A stretch of 64,000 nt of DNA from Symmachiella dynata (GTDB lineage: Bacteria > Planctomycetota > Planctomycetia > Planctomycetales > Planctomycetaceae), in the NCBI RefSeq assembly GCF_007747995.1, contig NZ_CP036276.1:62001-126000 (forward strand). Direction: 5' to 3'. The position numbers and the translations under genes are program-made. Positions 1 through 9,732 of the stretch are shown one piece after another (position 1 is the stretch's first letter; every line of letters starts with the position of its first letter). The notes under the pieces are model-generated. The model had not been told where the DNA came from and made no database searches. It was given only the letters and a program-made list of their open reading frames with translations.

Positions 1-624
1 GCTGAAGTCGTCCGCGATATTTTTCTTGCGGCAAGTGGACTGCTAGAAAAGAAAGTGGGTGGCCCGAGCGTCTTTCCGCCGGCGCCGGAATTTCTCTTTC
101 GTCGTCCGGCCAGCTATGGCGATAAGACTTGGAATGTGGAAACCGGCCCGCAACGTTATCGCCGCGCGCTTTACACCTTTCGCTTTCGTTCCATTCCCTA
201 TCCCGCTTTACAAGCCTTCGACGCACCGAGCGGCGAGATCGCGACCGTGCGACGACCGCGATCCAATTCGCCACTTCAGGCACTCACAACGCTCAACGAA
301 CCGCTGTTTTTCGAATGTGCGGAAGGGTTGGCGCAACAAACGATTGCACACGGTGGCGAATCGGACCAGGACCGATTGGATTACGCGTTTCGCAGTTGCG
401 TTTCCCGCAAACCAACACCGGAGGAATCCGCCACGCTGCTTGAATTTCTCGATGAGCAAACTCAGCGACTCCAGGACGGGTCACTCGATCCGAAACAGAT
501 TCTGGGGAATCAGCAGGGGGACACTTCCGAGCTGCCGGAAATTGTTGAACAGATTCAATTGGCTGCCTGGACAGTCGTGAGTCGCGTGCTGCTCAACCTT
601 GACGAAACCATCACGAAAGAATGA
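1..624 (+). CDS. DUF1553 domain protein, C-terminal part (5' end outside window)
   Basis: The frame is open from the first base of the window, so only the last 207 residues are present. The stretch [18 protein letters not shown] near residues 83-100 is the hallmark of the DUF1553 C-terminal region of planctomycete proteins that usually begin with a signal peptide, a planctomycete-type cytochrome c domain (PSCyt1) and DUF1549. The rest after it is helical, as in the family. The stop overlaps the start of the DUF1501 gene by four bases (ATGA), so the two are translationally coupled; DUF1549/DUF1553 and DUF1501 genes are nearly always paired in planctomycetes. The biochemical role of the pair is not established; a periplasmic or exported function is inferred from the Tat signal on the partner. 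Confidence 0.93.
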   Translation, partial: AEVVRDIFLAASGLLEKKVGGPSVFPPAPEFLFRRPASYGDKTWNVETGPQRYRRALYTFRFRSIPYPALQAFDAPSGEIATVRRPRSNSPLQALTTLNEPLFFECAEGLAQQTIAHGGESDQDRLDYAFRSCVSRKPTPEESATLLEFLDEQTQRLQDGSLDPKQILGNQQGDTSELPEIVEQIQLAAWTVVSRVLLNLDETITKE

Positions 625-2054
625 ATGATCCGATGCCCTCTTCATTAAATTCTGACAATCTGAACCAACGCCTGACTTCCCGTCGCTGGTTTTTACAGGA
701 GTGTGGGATCGGACTGGGTGCCGTTGCGCTGGGGCAACTGCTGGATCAAAAGGCCGTTGCAGCCGATGCGCTCGCGCCCAAGCAGCCACATTTTCCAGGG
801 CGGGCGAAGAACGTCATTCAATTGTTCATGGGGGGTGGCCCCAGTCATTTGGAGCTGTTTGATCATAAACCGGCGCTCGCCAAGTTCGATGGGCAACTTC
901 CCCCGGCCGATCTGATTAAAGATTACCGCGCGGCCTTTATTAGCCCCAATTCCAAACTGTTAGGCCCCAAGTTTAAGTTTTCAAAACATGGGGAATGTGG
1001 GGCGGAACTCTCTGAACTGTTGCCGAATATGGCAGAGGTTGTGGATGAGATTGCCATCGTCAAATCGATGGTGACCGACGCGTTCAATCATGCGCCGGCG
1101 CAGATTATTATGAGCACCGGTTCGCAACAATTTGGCAAACCGAGCCTCGGAGCCTGGACGACGTATGGACTGGGATGTGAATCGCGCGACTTGCCGGCGT
1201 TTGTGGTTCTCAGCTCGGGAAATAAAGGTCCCAGCGGCGGGAACGCCAATTGGGGCAGCGGGTTTCTGCCGACCGTTTATCAAGGCGTATCGTTTCGCAG
1301 CACGGGTGAGCCAGTCTTGTATCTCTCCAACCCCGCCGGTGTCGATCAGCAACTGCAACGGGACTCGTTGGATGTCATCACGCAGCTCAACGAACGGAAA
1401 CAACAAGAAGTCGGTGATCCGGAAATCGCCACGCGGATCAATTCCTTCGAGATGGCCTATCGCATGCAATCCAGTGCTCCGGAGTTGATGGACATGAGCA
1501 GCGAGCCGCAGCACATTCTGGAGATGTACGGTGCGGAACCGGGCGTGCCGTCATTTGCGATGAACTGTTTACTGGCGCGGCGGATGATTGAACGGGGCGT
1601 ACGGTTTGTGGAAATGTTTCACGAATCATGGGACCAACACGGTGGATTGGTCAAAGGTCTCAAGCAAAACTGCGCCGACACCGAACAAGCCTCCGCCGCC
1701 CTGGTCAAAGATCTCAAACAACGCGGATTGTTGGATGAGACGTTGGTGATTTGGGGAGGCGAATTCGGACGCACGCCGATGGTTCAAGGCAGTACCGACG
1801 GCCGGGACCACCATCCCAATGCCTTTTCGATGTGGCTCGCCGGCGGCGGCGTCAAGGGGGGCGTGACGTTAGGGGCCAGCGACGATTTCGGCTTTAATGT
1901 GATTGAAGACCGCGTCCACGTTCACGATTTACACCGCACGATCCTGCATCTGCTGGGCTTCGATGGGAATCAGCTCACGTTTCCCTATCAGGGACTTGAT
2001 CAACGCTTGGTCGGCGTCGAACCGACGCGTATCGTTAAAGAACTGTTGGCCTAA
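621..2054 (+). CDS. DUF1501 domain protein with Tat signal
   Basis: The 477-residue product starts at the ATG that overlaps the upstream stop. Residues 20-28 (SRRWFLQEC) followed by a hydrophobic stretch form a twin-arginine signal (R21, R22). The C-terminal third carries the DUF1501 signatures GGEFGRTP and [10 protein letters not shown], then a glycine-rich run and [13 protein letters not shown]. The fold is related to the alkaline phosphatase/sulfatase superfamily, but no substrate is known. It forms an operon with the DUF1553 gene before it. The family is greatly expanded in planctomycetes, which is one of the main taxonomic hints in this window. Length and domain order are normal and nothing appears broken. 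Confidence 0.95.
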   Translation: MNDPMPSSLNSDNLNQRLTSRRWFLQECGIGLGAVALGQLLDQKAVAADALAPKQPHFPGRAKNVIQLFMGGGPSHLELFDHKPALAKFDGQLPPADLIKDYRAAFISPNSKLLGPKFKFSKHGECGAELSELLPNMAEVVDEIAIVKSMVTDAFNHAPAQIIMSTGSQQFGKPSLGAWTTYGLGCESRDLPAFVVLSSGNKGPSGGNANWGSGFLPTVYQGVSFRSTGEPVLYLSNPAGVDQQLQRDSLDVITQLNERKQQEVGDPEIATRINSFEMAYRMQSSAPELMDMSSEPQHILEMYGAEPGVPSFAMNCLLARRMIERGVRFVEMFHESWDQHGGLVKGLKQNCADTEQASAALVKDLKQRGLLDETLVIWGGEFGRTPMVQGSTDGRDHHPNAFSMWLAGGGVKGGVTLGASDDFGFNVIEDRVHVHDLHRTILHLLGFDGNQLTFPYQGLDQRLVGVEPTRIVKELLA

Positions 2055-2248
2055 TTGCGTGCCTGTCGGTGATTCGAGCATTTCTCTGTTGAAGTTGGGT
2101 TTTCGCTATTGGGGGCCGACTGCATTCTGGCCCATCCGTGCGCATGCGGAATGTTCCTGTTGTGTTCGGGAATGGAATCTCTGTATATTTCGGCTCGTCT
2201 GAAATATTCCTGTGAACGATTCGTCGTCCCCTACCCTAGGAACAAAAT

Positions 2249-3307
2249 ATGCCTCGTCGTTGCCGCCGTTCCATGTTTGCTGTTATTGCCGCTTCATCAG
2301 CATTTGTTGTGATGCTGGCCGCTCCCGTTGCCGATGCGTGCACGCGTGCGCTCTATTTTGGCAAGCAAGCCCAAACCGTGACCGGTCGCACCATGGACTG
2401 GAGTGAAGATATGCATTCCAACATGTGGATCTTTCCACGTGGATTGGATCGCGAGAGCGGACTGGAGCGAGGGGGGCTGAAATGGACCAGCAAGTATGGG
2501 AGCGTCGTGACTTCGGTCTACGAAGGCGCTTCGGCCGACGGGATGAATGAGAAAGGGCTTGTGGCCAACTTGCTGTACCTTGCCGAATCGGAGTACACCG
2601 ACCCGGGTGACAAACGGCCCGCACTGGTCATTTCGTCCTGGGCTCAATATGTACTTGATAGCTTTGCCACTGTTGAGGAGGCAGTCGCTGACGCCCGCAA
2701 AGAAGCCTATCGCATGGTCACCGTCACTCTTCCCAACGGCAAAAAAGGGAATGTGCACCTCGCGATCTCCGATCGATCCGGCGACTCAGCGATTTTCGAA
2801 TACCTGGACGGCAAACTGGTGATTCATCACGGCAAGCAGTATCAAGTCATGACCAACTCACCCTCCTACGATCAGCAACTGGCGCTGAACGCCTATTGGA
2901 AAGAAATCGGCGGAACCGTGATGCTCCCCGGGACCAACCGGGCTGCCGACCGTTTTGCGCGGGCGTCCTTCTACATTAACGCCTGCAAACAGTCCGCCAA
3001 TCCTCGCGAGGCGGTAGCCAGTGTCTTTAGTGTGATGAACAATTGCAGTGTGCCGCTGGGGATTACCACGCCGAATCAACCCAACATCTCATCGACATTG
3101 TGGCGCACCGTGGCGGACCAGAAAAATCGGGTCTATTACTACCAAAGTACAATCAGCCCCAGCTTGCTGTGGGTGGATTTGGCCGATATCAACTTCGAAT
3201 ATGGGTCGGGCACCCGCAAGCTGTTGATGGATGGGAACCCGAACCTCGGCGGCAACCAAACGGCCAACTTCAAAGAGGCTGAGCCGTTTAAGTTCCTCGC
3301 ACCGTAG
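2249..3307 (+). CDS. secreted linear-amide C-N hydrolase (choloylglycine hydrolase/penicillin V acylase family)
   Basis: The 352-residue precursor has a signal peptide (residues 1-30, ending APVADA) that is followed at once by Cys31. In Ntn hydrolases of this family the nucleophile is an N-terminal Cys, so signal-peptide removal would itself create the active site. Arg47 and Asp50 (TGRTMDW) and the Asn-Ser-Pro motif (MTNSPSYDQQ) match the other conserved positions of bile-salt hydrolases and penicillin V acylases. An AGGA about 8 bases before the ATG supports the start. The physiological substrate cannot be read from sequence; N-acyl amides such as acyl-homoserine lactones are possible. It is monocistronic. 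Confidence 0.9.
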   Translation: MPRRCRRSMFAVIAASSAFVVMLAAPVADACTRALYFGKQAQTVTGRTMDWSEDMHSNMWIFPRGLDRESGLERGGLKWTSKYGSVVTSVYEGASADGMNEKGLVANLLYLAESEYTDPGDKRPALVISSWAQYVLDSFATVEEAVADARKEAYRMVTVTLPNGKKGNVHLAISDRSGDSAIFEYLDGKLVIHHGKQYQVMTNSPSYDQQLALNAYWKEIGGTVMLPGTNRAADRFARASFYINACKQSANPREAVASVFSVMNNCSVPLGITTPNQPNISSTLWRTVADQKNRVYYYQSTISPSLLWVDLADINFEYGSGTRKLLMDGNPNLGGNQTANFKEAEPFKFLAP

Positions 3308-3392
3308 GGACGTGCCCTGATTGTTGCGTTGTCGTTCGACTGGGTTTGTAGTCGTGAATTCGCTGGTTTGCTTTGAGCGATCGGTTGAAAAC

Positions 3393-3472
3393 GGGTGCCA
3401 CTGGCGGCTTGTCCGCCAGTGCAAACCGTGTGACCGGCTAATAGACTGCCGAGCAAGCCAGCTGTGGCACCC
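3393..3472. repeat. nested palindromic element in the 345-base gap 3308-3652
   Basis: The outer arms are GGGTGCCA (3393-3400) and TGGCACCC (3465-3472). Inside the left arm is a perfect 9-base-pair hairpin, CACTGGCGG / CCGCCAGTG, with loop CTTGT (3399-3421). I see nothing else in the gap apart from a strong ribosome binding site (AAGGAGA) just before the gene at 3653. The structure is transcribable on either strand and could end the hydrolase transcript, but it lacks a T-run, so I class it as an intergenic palindromic repeat. Confidence 0.55.
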
Positions 3473-3652
3473 GACCTCTTGGATGTGGTTTGGTTTTACA
3501 GCGCGCTCTGTGTCCGACCGATTGCCGGTCTGCCATACCTGGGGCCAAATCGTGAAGCCGGTTCGTTGCTCTAGCGTCCTTACCAGTTGGACGCGCACGT
3601 CGGGCGTGGTTATTCTCAGCGAGTCCCTGTGTGAACTCCAAGGAGAACAACC

Positions 3653-4717
3653 ATGCATTCTGTTTGCCTGTTGATTGCCGCTCTGAGCATCGGCTTGGAG
3701 CGGCCCGATGTTGAATATCAGGTGTTTCAGTTTCCAGCGAATCAGATTCCGCGGATTGATGGCGACGCCGACGATTGGTCGATCGTTCCCGAGTCGTACA
3801 CGATTGGTACGAAAGAACTGCGGGAGACGGTGATTGGCCTGGGCGACAAGCACGATCCGGACAATCTTGATGTGCAGGTCAATGTTGGCTGGGTGAAAGG
3901 GCTGAATCGGCTCTACTTTCTGTATGAAGCCCAGGACAATTATTGGGACTTTGCCCGAGGGGATTTGCACAACGATATATTCGAGATCGTCGTCGACGGT
4001 GATTTGTCGGGCGGACCGTTGATTCGTCAGATGCATCCCAATCCCAAGCTCCGCGACAAATTGGACACGCATTTTCAGTTTCACGGTGTGCATGCGCAAA
4101 ATTACCACATCTTCACGCCCGCCGAGGGGAAGGACTGGGCCATGGTTTGGGGCGCGCAGCCCTGGATCAAGGACTTGCCCTACGCCAACGCAGCTTGCAA
4201 GTACAACTTCAAGCATGGCGAGAGCGGGAAACTTGTGCTGGAATTTTTCGTAACGCCCTTTGACTACGCTCCCCCGAACCCCGCCCGGTCCGTGCCGTCG
4301 AAACTTGTGGAAGATAAAAAAATTGGCCTCTCTTGGGCGGTGCTGGATTACGACGACGAACAGGCCGAGCGCTATTCCGGTTTTTGGAACCTGTCGCACA
4401 AGACGACCATGTACGGGAATGCTTCGGACTTGGTCGCGTTTCGATTGATGCCGTTAGAAAAGCGATTTCGCAAGCCGGTCGAAGCGGATTGGTCATTTCA
4501 GGTGATCAACCGCGTGAATCGAGATGTGGCCTTTCGCGATCGTTCGTATGGCGACATCACATCATGGCGGTGGGAGTTTGGTGACGGGACCTCCTCGACC
4601 GAGCGCCACCCAACCCACCATTACAAAAAGCCGGGCGAATTCATCGTGACGCTGCACGTTGAGGGGCCGAAAGGCAAGGCGAAGCTCGCAAAAATCTGGG
4701 ACGTGACGCTGCCGTAG
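3653..4717 (+). CDS. CBM9-like domain plus PKD domain protein
   Basis: The 354-residue product has a short hydrophobic N-terminus (about residues 1-15) that may be a signal peptide. Residues about 25-240 resemble the CBM9-like beta-sandwich: IDGDADDWS near the start and a pattern NDIFEIVVDGDLSGG typical of carbohydrate-binding modules of family 9. Residues about 280-352 form a PKD domain (SWRWEFGDGTSS, then HHYKKPGEFIVTL). AAGGAGA precedes the ATG by 6-7 bases. A role in binding polysaccharide at the cell surface is inferred from domains alone; no catalytic domain is present. Confidence 0.85.
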   Translation: MHSVCLLIAALSIGLERPDVEYQVFQFPANQIPRIDGDADDWSIVPESYTIGTKELRETVIGLGDKHDPDNLDVQVNVGWVKGLNRLYFLYEAQDNYWDFARGDLHNDIFEIVVDGDLSGGPLIRQMHPNPKLRDKLDTHFQFHGVHAQNYHIFTPAEGKDWAMVWGAQPWIKDLPYANAACKYNFKHGESGKLVLEFFVTPFDYAPPNPARSVPSKLVEDKKIGLSWAVLDYDDEQAERYSGFWNLSHKTTMYGNASDLVAFRLMPLEKRFRKPVEADWSFQVINRVNRDVAFRDRSYGDITSWRWEFGDGTSSTERHPTHHYKKPGEFIVTLHVEGPKGKAKLAKIWDVTLP

Positions 4718-4777
4718 CAGGCGCGAATTGAGTGCGAGTCATCACAATACCGCGCTGCAATTGCCTTTCCGCGTCCC

Positions 4778-4896
4778 GGGAGGGCGAAGCTCCTGCTGAG
4801 CCGCATCGGGCAATTAGCGTGGTAAAAGGTGTAGCTTTCCATAGATGAGGCAAAGCCGAAGGGTTCAGCGCGGCTCGACAGGAGTCTCGTCCTCCC
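4778..4896. repeat. inverted-repeat element, family B (copy 1), in the gap 4718-5121
   Basis: The left arm 4778-4804 starts GGGAGGGCGAAGCTCC and ends GAGCCGC. The right arm 4870-4896 is its imperfect reverse complement (GCGGCTC...CCTCCC), with about 65 bases between. The left arm recurs identically at 43452-43478, where it again has an inverted partner downstream. No open reading frame of quality lies in the gap. The function is unknown; dispersed intergenic repeats with this composition are, from general familiarity, frequent in planctomycetes. Confidence 0.7.
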
Positions 4897-5121
4897 TGTT
4901 TTGAGATGGCACCCCGCACTGCGCTACAAAGAGTTTATGTGTTGGGAGAAGTGTAATTGAAATAATTGGTACAGGCTGAACTTTCGTCAGGATATGTCTC
5001 GAAAACCTGCGGGAATGTTTCTATTGGCCGTCGCAACGAACCACGATCCACCGACTAAGTAAACGCTACCCTGCAAATGCGTGGGCTGTTTATTTGCGAA
5101 TTCTTTGTCAAGGACGACAAA

Positions 5122-8100
5122 ATGTTGCGAGTCGTGCGACCATCTCGTTCCACAGTTGCCGTTGGTTGTGGTCTGTTCCTTCTGCTTGCGCTCACTGCGA
5201 CCCAGGAGGCATCCGCGCAAGGTTTTGGGCCGCGCATCGGTATTCATGGGCAGACGCGGCAGAATGGTGTCGATGACAATTATTCCGACCTGCGCGCCTT
5301 CATTCCATTTGGCGACGAAGAACGGTTGTTCTTCTTTGACACGCGACTCTTAGCCGACGAAAACTCCGATCTCGGCTACAATCTCGGGGGAGGTCTGCGC
5401 GGCTACCTCGAAGGCGCCGATGCTGTCTGGGGACTCAACGTCTTCACCGACCAGCGTCAGACTCCTTATGCAACTTACCGCCAGATGGGCTTTGGCTGGG
5501 AGTTGTTTTTTGATGAGCTGCAATTTCGCAACAACTTTTACATGCCCATCAGTCACGATCGTACGGTCCTCTCGACGTATTCGACCGGGATCGTTGGTGG
5601 TGGGTCACCGATGTTGCGGTTCCAGGATTACTTTTTGCTGTACGGCGGCACGTACGGGCAAGAGTCTGAGATCGAGCAATCGTTGCGTGGCTTCGACTTC
5701 GAGGTCGGGGGACCCTTAACGGACGACCGGATCAATTGGGGTGTGCTCAGCGGGTATGTCGGCGGCTACTACTACGATAACCCGAGCCTGCAAGACGCGC
5801 CCGGCATCACCGGACGGTTGAACGCCAATTTCTCCAACAGCATCGACGTGAACCTAGGGATTCAACACGACCGCTTTTTCAAAACGCAGGTCGTGTTCGG
5901 CATGACGATCTATTCCGATTTGTTCAAACGAGATCGGCCCATGTATCGCGATGTGGTTCGCGATCGTATGGATGATCCAGTTTATCGGAAATCGGTGATT
6001 ACCGTCGCGCGGGGGACGATCGACGCAGGTCCCATCGATTTAGAAGAGCGTCTGAAAAACCCCGATGGGACCGACTTGCGGATTGTGCACGTCAACAGCG
6101 CCGCGGCGGATGGCGGAGACGGTACGTATGAGGAACCGCTCAATGATGTGAGTGGCGTGGAGCCGGTTTCGAAAGTCAACGACATTGTTTACTTGTACTC
6201 CGATAGCACTTTTGACGGCCAAGGGACGTTGCGACTGCGGGATCGCCAACGTTTGTTGGGCGAAGGTGGGGGCGCGGTTTATGAAATCGATACGTTGCAA
6301 TTGGGCTTTGTGACGCTGCCGGCGGGCAATGGTTCGGGCGGAGCGATTCCGATCTTCCAGAATTCGATGGGACCCTCGGTCGCGTTGGCCAGCAACACGT
6401 GGGCGACGAACTTTACGATCAACGATCCGCAGTCTGGGGCGGCCATCATTGGAAACCATGCCGCAAACGCGTTGGTCGATAACGTAACGATCACTACAAC
6501 AGGGGACAGCGTCGAAGGGATTTATCTGACCGGTAACTCATCGGTGACGGCGGGCGAGAATACGAACATCACCTCCTTGGGAGCCAGAGCCTATGGGGCT
6601 TACGTGCAAGATTCGTCTTCGTTGATCTTCAATAGCAGCAACAATATCAAGACGGCTGGACTGGAAGCCTATGGTGTGTATGCGGTCGATTCATCGTCGG
6701 TGACGATTGGTAATAAAAGTAACATTGAAACTTTGGGCGCCGAAGTTCACGGTATTTTTGCGGATGACAATTCCTGGGTGACCCTCGACGGTGGCAGCAC
6801 GGTTTCCACCGCGGGGCTTGATGCGCACGGTATCTATGCCGAAAACTCCTCCCGGGTGTCCGTCGATGGCCAAAGTCGGATCTCAACCCTGGGAGTGTTT
6901 GCACACGGTATCGAAACGGTAGGGTCCTCGACAGCTACAGTCGACAACGCCAGCCGGATCACCACCTACGGCGGCTTTACGCACGGTGTCCGTGCAGCAG
7001 ACTCGTCTAAGGTGACCATCGACAACGGTAGCGAAATCATCACCAAAGGGGGCGAAGCCTACGGGATCCTGGCCGAGGATTCCTCCAAGGTGGTGGTCGA
7101 CCATGAGAGTACGATCGAAACAGCAGGGGCTGATTCACAGGGGGTTTATGCGGACAACTCCTCAACGGTCCGCATCGACAACGGCAGTCGCGTGACGACC
7201 GCTGGAATCTTGTCAGACGGTCTCCAGGCGATGGCTTCCTCCCAAGTAATTGTCGACAACAATAGTCGCATCAACACATTGGGAGCCGATGCTGTGGGCA
7301 TCTGGTTGGATGATTCCTCGAAGGCCACTGTTGATAACGGTAGCGAGATCAACACATTGGGTCTCGATGCCTACGGTGTTTATGCAACCGACTCGTCGGA
7401 GTTGATCGTTGATAACGACAGCCAAATCAACACGGCTGGCATCGGGGCGTATGGTGTCTTTTTGGAAGATGGCTCGTCGGCCAAAATCGATCACATGAGT
7501 GTTGTCACCACCACGGGCGTGAGTGCTTACGGCGTGATCGCGGAAGATACGTCCTCGGTGACGGTCGACAATGACAGCCGTGTCATTACCCGTGGACTGA
7601 GCGCGCACGGTATCTATGCGGACAATTCTTCGGAGATCAAGATCGATAATGGGAGTCGAGTGACCACCAATGCCGGATTGGCTGACGGTATCCATGCGGT
7701 GAGTTCCTCCACACTCCTTGTGGACAATAATAGTCGTATCAAGTCCAAGGGAGTCGATTCGCTCGGTATCTTCCTGGATGACTCGTCGGGTGCCGTGATC
7801 GACAACGATAGTGAAGTGACGACCGTGGGACTACGGGGACTCGGCATTTTTGGGGACGACACGTCTTGGGCGATTGTTGACAACGGTAGTTTGGTCACCA
7901 CCGCGGGGATTGATGCTCATGGTGTTGTGATGACGGATACCTCGGCGTTGACCGTCGACAATAGCAGTCGGGTGGAGACCGGCGGCGGGGGAGCGTTTGG
8001 CGTCTATTTGCAAGATTCCTCAACCGCCATCATCGACCGCATGAGCCGAATCAACACGTTGGGAGCCGCCGCTTATGGCGTCGTTGCTGAAAACTCTTCG

Positions 8101-9690
8101 GAATTGACGGTTGACCGCAGCAGTCGCGTGAACACGGCTGGGCTGGGTTCGCACGGCATTATTGCCGCCGACACTTCGGTGGTGACAGTTGACCGCAGCA
8201 GTCGCATTAATACGTTGGGGATTGGTTCTTATGGAATCAGCGCGATCGACAACACAACAGTCACCGTGGACAATGCCAGTGAAATTAACACGTTGGGATT
8301 AGATGCAGTGGGCATTTTTGCAGAGGATTCCTCGTGGGTCTTGGTTGATAATAACAGTATCATCACGACCTTGGGGATCGACGCGCATGGCCTCTATGGA
8401 ATTGAAGGTTCGACGTTGATCGTCGACAATGAAAGCCGCGTGAATACCTCTGGCGGCGGTGCCTTTGGTGTCTTTTTACAGAACACCTCGACCGGCACAA
8501 TTGACAATGAGAGTCGTGTCACCACTAATGGGGCGATTGCCTACGGCGTCGTCGCCGATGACACGTCCGAAGTCACAATCGACAATGGAAGTCGAATCAC
8601 AACAAACGGGTTGGATTCACATGGTGTCGTTGCTAACGATACCTCGGTGGTACTCGTCGACAACGGAAGTGAGGTTAACACTCTCGGGGGCGGTGCCTAT
8701 GGCATCGGTGCCTTCGACGACTCCACGGTCACGGTCGACCGTGCGAGCGAAATCAACACCGAAGGAGTGAGCGCCTATGGAGCCGTAGCGGCAAGCGGAT
8801 CGACGTTGACGATCGATAACCTCAGCTCTGTCACCACCGACGGGTTAACTGCACATGGCGTTTTCGGATACAACACCGCTTGGGTGACGATCGACAACGG
8901 CAGTGTGATTACGACCAACGGAATCTCCGCACGTGGTGTTTCGGCGTCGGACGGCTCTACGCTGGTTGTTGACAATGCGAGCAGCATTACGACAAATGCC
9001 GACTCGGCATTGGGTGTCTATTTGAACGGGACAGCCGCGGGGACGATCGACACATTGAGCAGCGTGACGACGCACGGTGTGTTCGCCACCGGCATCGCGG
9101 CAGGAGGTTCGTCGACGTTGACGATCGACAACGCCAGTCTTATTACGACCACCGCCGCCGACGCAGTGGGGATCTTTACCGAGGACAGCGCCTGGGTGAT
9201 GGTGGACAATGGCAGTCGTGTCACCACCAGTGGACTCCGCGCTCACGGTATTTATAGCGAGGATGACTCGACGCCCTTTGTTGATAACGGAAGTCAGATC
9301 TTGACCCATGGTGTATCCGCAACGGGCATCGAGATCGTGGATTCCTCCGAATTGACCGTTGGCAATGCAAGCACGATTACGACCAATGGGATTTCTTCGA
9401 TTGGAATTTACGCACAGGAATCCACAACGGCGACGGTGGACGGATCGACCATTACGTCTTTACTGTCCAACGAGATCTATGCGGAACGCATACTTGCCGG
9501 GGGCGGCAGCCTGACTTTGCAGGTCACCAACAACGTGCTTGATGGAGGAAGTGGAACGGTATCGCTATTCCAAGCTCTGGGTGGATCGATCATCGTGGAT
9601 GGTTTCGCCGACAAGGCCAGTTTCGCCGCATCCAACGGTATACCGACCGGCAATGTCACCGACATCGGCAACATTGTATTTGTTCCCTAA
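5122..9690 (+). CDS. giant surface protein: N-terminal beta-barrel-like region plus 38 tandem 26-residue repeats
   Basis: I place the start at 5122, not at the first in-frame ATG (5077), because AAGGA lies 8 bases upstream and a clean signal peptide follows (MLRVV... to ASAQ, residues 1-33). The product has 1522 residues. Residues about 34-270 are rich in alternating aromatic/polar strands (GFGPRIGIHGQ, GYNLGGGLRGY, FGWELFFDELQFRNNFY) and resemble an inverse-autotransporter-type barrel. Residues about 300-455 look like the start of a right-handed beta-helix (DRQRLLGEGGG). Residues 459-1445 are 38 tandem repeats with consensus TxGxxAxGIxAxDSSxVTVDNGSxIT, the last one residue short. A beta-strand cap of about 77 residues ends the protein. 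Synonymous codons vary freely between repeats, so the protein sequence is under selection. It is monocistronic. Adhesin or fibre function is inferred. Confidence 0.9.
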   Translation: MLRVVRPSRSTVAVGCGLFLLLALTATQEASAQGFGPRIGIHGQTRQNGVDDNYSDLRAFIPFGDEERLFFFDTRLLADENSDLGYNLGGGLRGYLEGADAVWGLNVFTDQRQTPYATYRQMGFGWELFFDELQFRNNFYMPISHDRTVLSTYSTGIVGGGSPMLRFQDYFLLYGGTYGQESEIEQSLRGFDFEVGGPLTDDRINWGVLSGYVGGYYYDNPSLQDAPGITGRLNANFSNSIDVNLGIQHDRFFKTQVVFGMTIYSDLFKRDRPMYRDVVRDRMDDPVYRKSVITVARGTIDAGPIDLEERLKNPDGTDLRIVHVNSAAADGGDGTYEEPLNDVSGVEPVSKVNDIVYLYSDSTFDGQGTLRLRDRQRLLGEGGGAVYEIDTLQLGFVTLPAGNGSGGAIPIFQNSMGPSVALASNTWATNFTINDPQSGAAIIGNHAANALVDNVTITTTGDSVEGIYLTGNSSVTAGENTNITSLGARAYGAYVQDSSSLIFNSSNNIKTAGLEAYGVYAVDSSSVTIGNKSNIETLGAEVHGIFADDNSWVTLDGGSTVSTAGLDAHGIYAENSSRVSVDGQSRISTLGVFAHGIETVGSSTATVDNASRITTYGGFTHGVRAADSSKVTIDNGSEIITKGGEAYGILAEDSSKVVVDHESTIETAGADSQGVYADNSSTVRIDNGSRVTTAGILSDGLQAMASSQVIVDNNSRINTLGADAVGIWLDDSSKATVDNGSEINTLGLDAYGVYATDSSELIVDNDSQINTAGIGAYGVFLEDGSSAKIDHMSVVTTTGVSAYGVIAEDTSSVTVDNDSRVITRGLSAHGIYADNSSEIKIDNGSRVTTNAGLADGIHAVSSSTLLVDNNSRIKSKGVDSLGIFLDDSSGAVIDNDSEVTTVGLRGLGIFGDDTSWAIVDNGSLVTTAGIDAHGVVMTDTSALTVDNSSRVETGGGGAFGVYLQDSSTAIIDRMSRINTLGAAAYGVVAENSSELTVDRSSRVNTAGLGSHGIIAADTSVVTVDRSSRINTLGIGSYGISAIDNTTVTVDNASEINTLGLDAVGIFAEDSSWVLVDNNSIITTLGIDAHGLYGIEGSTLIVDNESRVNTSGGGAFGVFLQNTSTGTIDNESRVTTNGAIAYGVVADDTSEVTIDNGSRITTNGLDSHGVVANDTSVVLVDNGSEVNTLGGGAYGIGAFDDSTVTVDRASEINTEGVSAYGAVAASGSTLTIDNLSSVTTDGLTAHGVFGYNTAWVTIDNGSVITTNGISARGVSASDGSTLVVDNASSITTNADSALGVYLNGTAAGTIDTLSSVTTHGVFATGIAAGGSSTLTIDNASLITTTAADAVGIFTEDSAWVMVDNGSRVTTSGLRAHGIYSEDDSTPFVDNGSQILTHGVSATGIEIVDSSELTVGNASTITTNGISSIGIYAQESTTATVDGSTITSLLSNEIYAERILAGGGSLTLQVTNNVLDGGSGTVSLFQALGGSIIVDGFADKASFAASNGIPTGNVTDIGNIVFVP
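6496..9456 (+). repeat. 38 tandem 78-bp coding repeats
   Basis: The repeats were counted by hand: 37 units of 78 bases plus a final unit of 75 bases, giving 2961 bases, which matches the coordinates exactly. Every unit encodes about 26 residues with Gly at position 8, SS or TS near 14-15, and V/I-D-N/R near 19-21. The period and composition fit one or two coils of a parallel beta-solenoid. Certain unit types recur every 6-7 units (for example GAFGVYLQ-type units 13, 20, 26 and 33), pointing to growth by block duplication. Confidence 0.93.
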
Positions 9691-9732
9691 CGGTGTCGGT
9701 ATTCAGGCCCTCCGGCGCAGTGCCGGGGGTAT

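Noticed and set aside
3089-4399. 436-codon open frame on the minus strand
   Set aside because: It is antisense to the Ntn hydrolase and CBM9/PKD genes, both of which have clear family motifs; its product shows none.
7213-9309. Open frames of 154-160 codons on the minus strand in the repeat gene
   Set aside because: They mirror the 78-base repeat in another frame; their periodic sequence follows from the sense codons.
6496-9456. Non-coding satellite or CRISPR
   Set aside because: The 78-base units are in frame over 2.9 kb, vary at third positions and encode a constant protein pattern.
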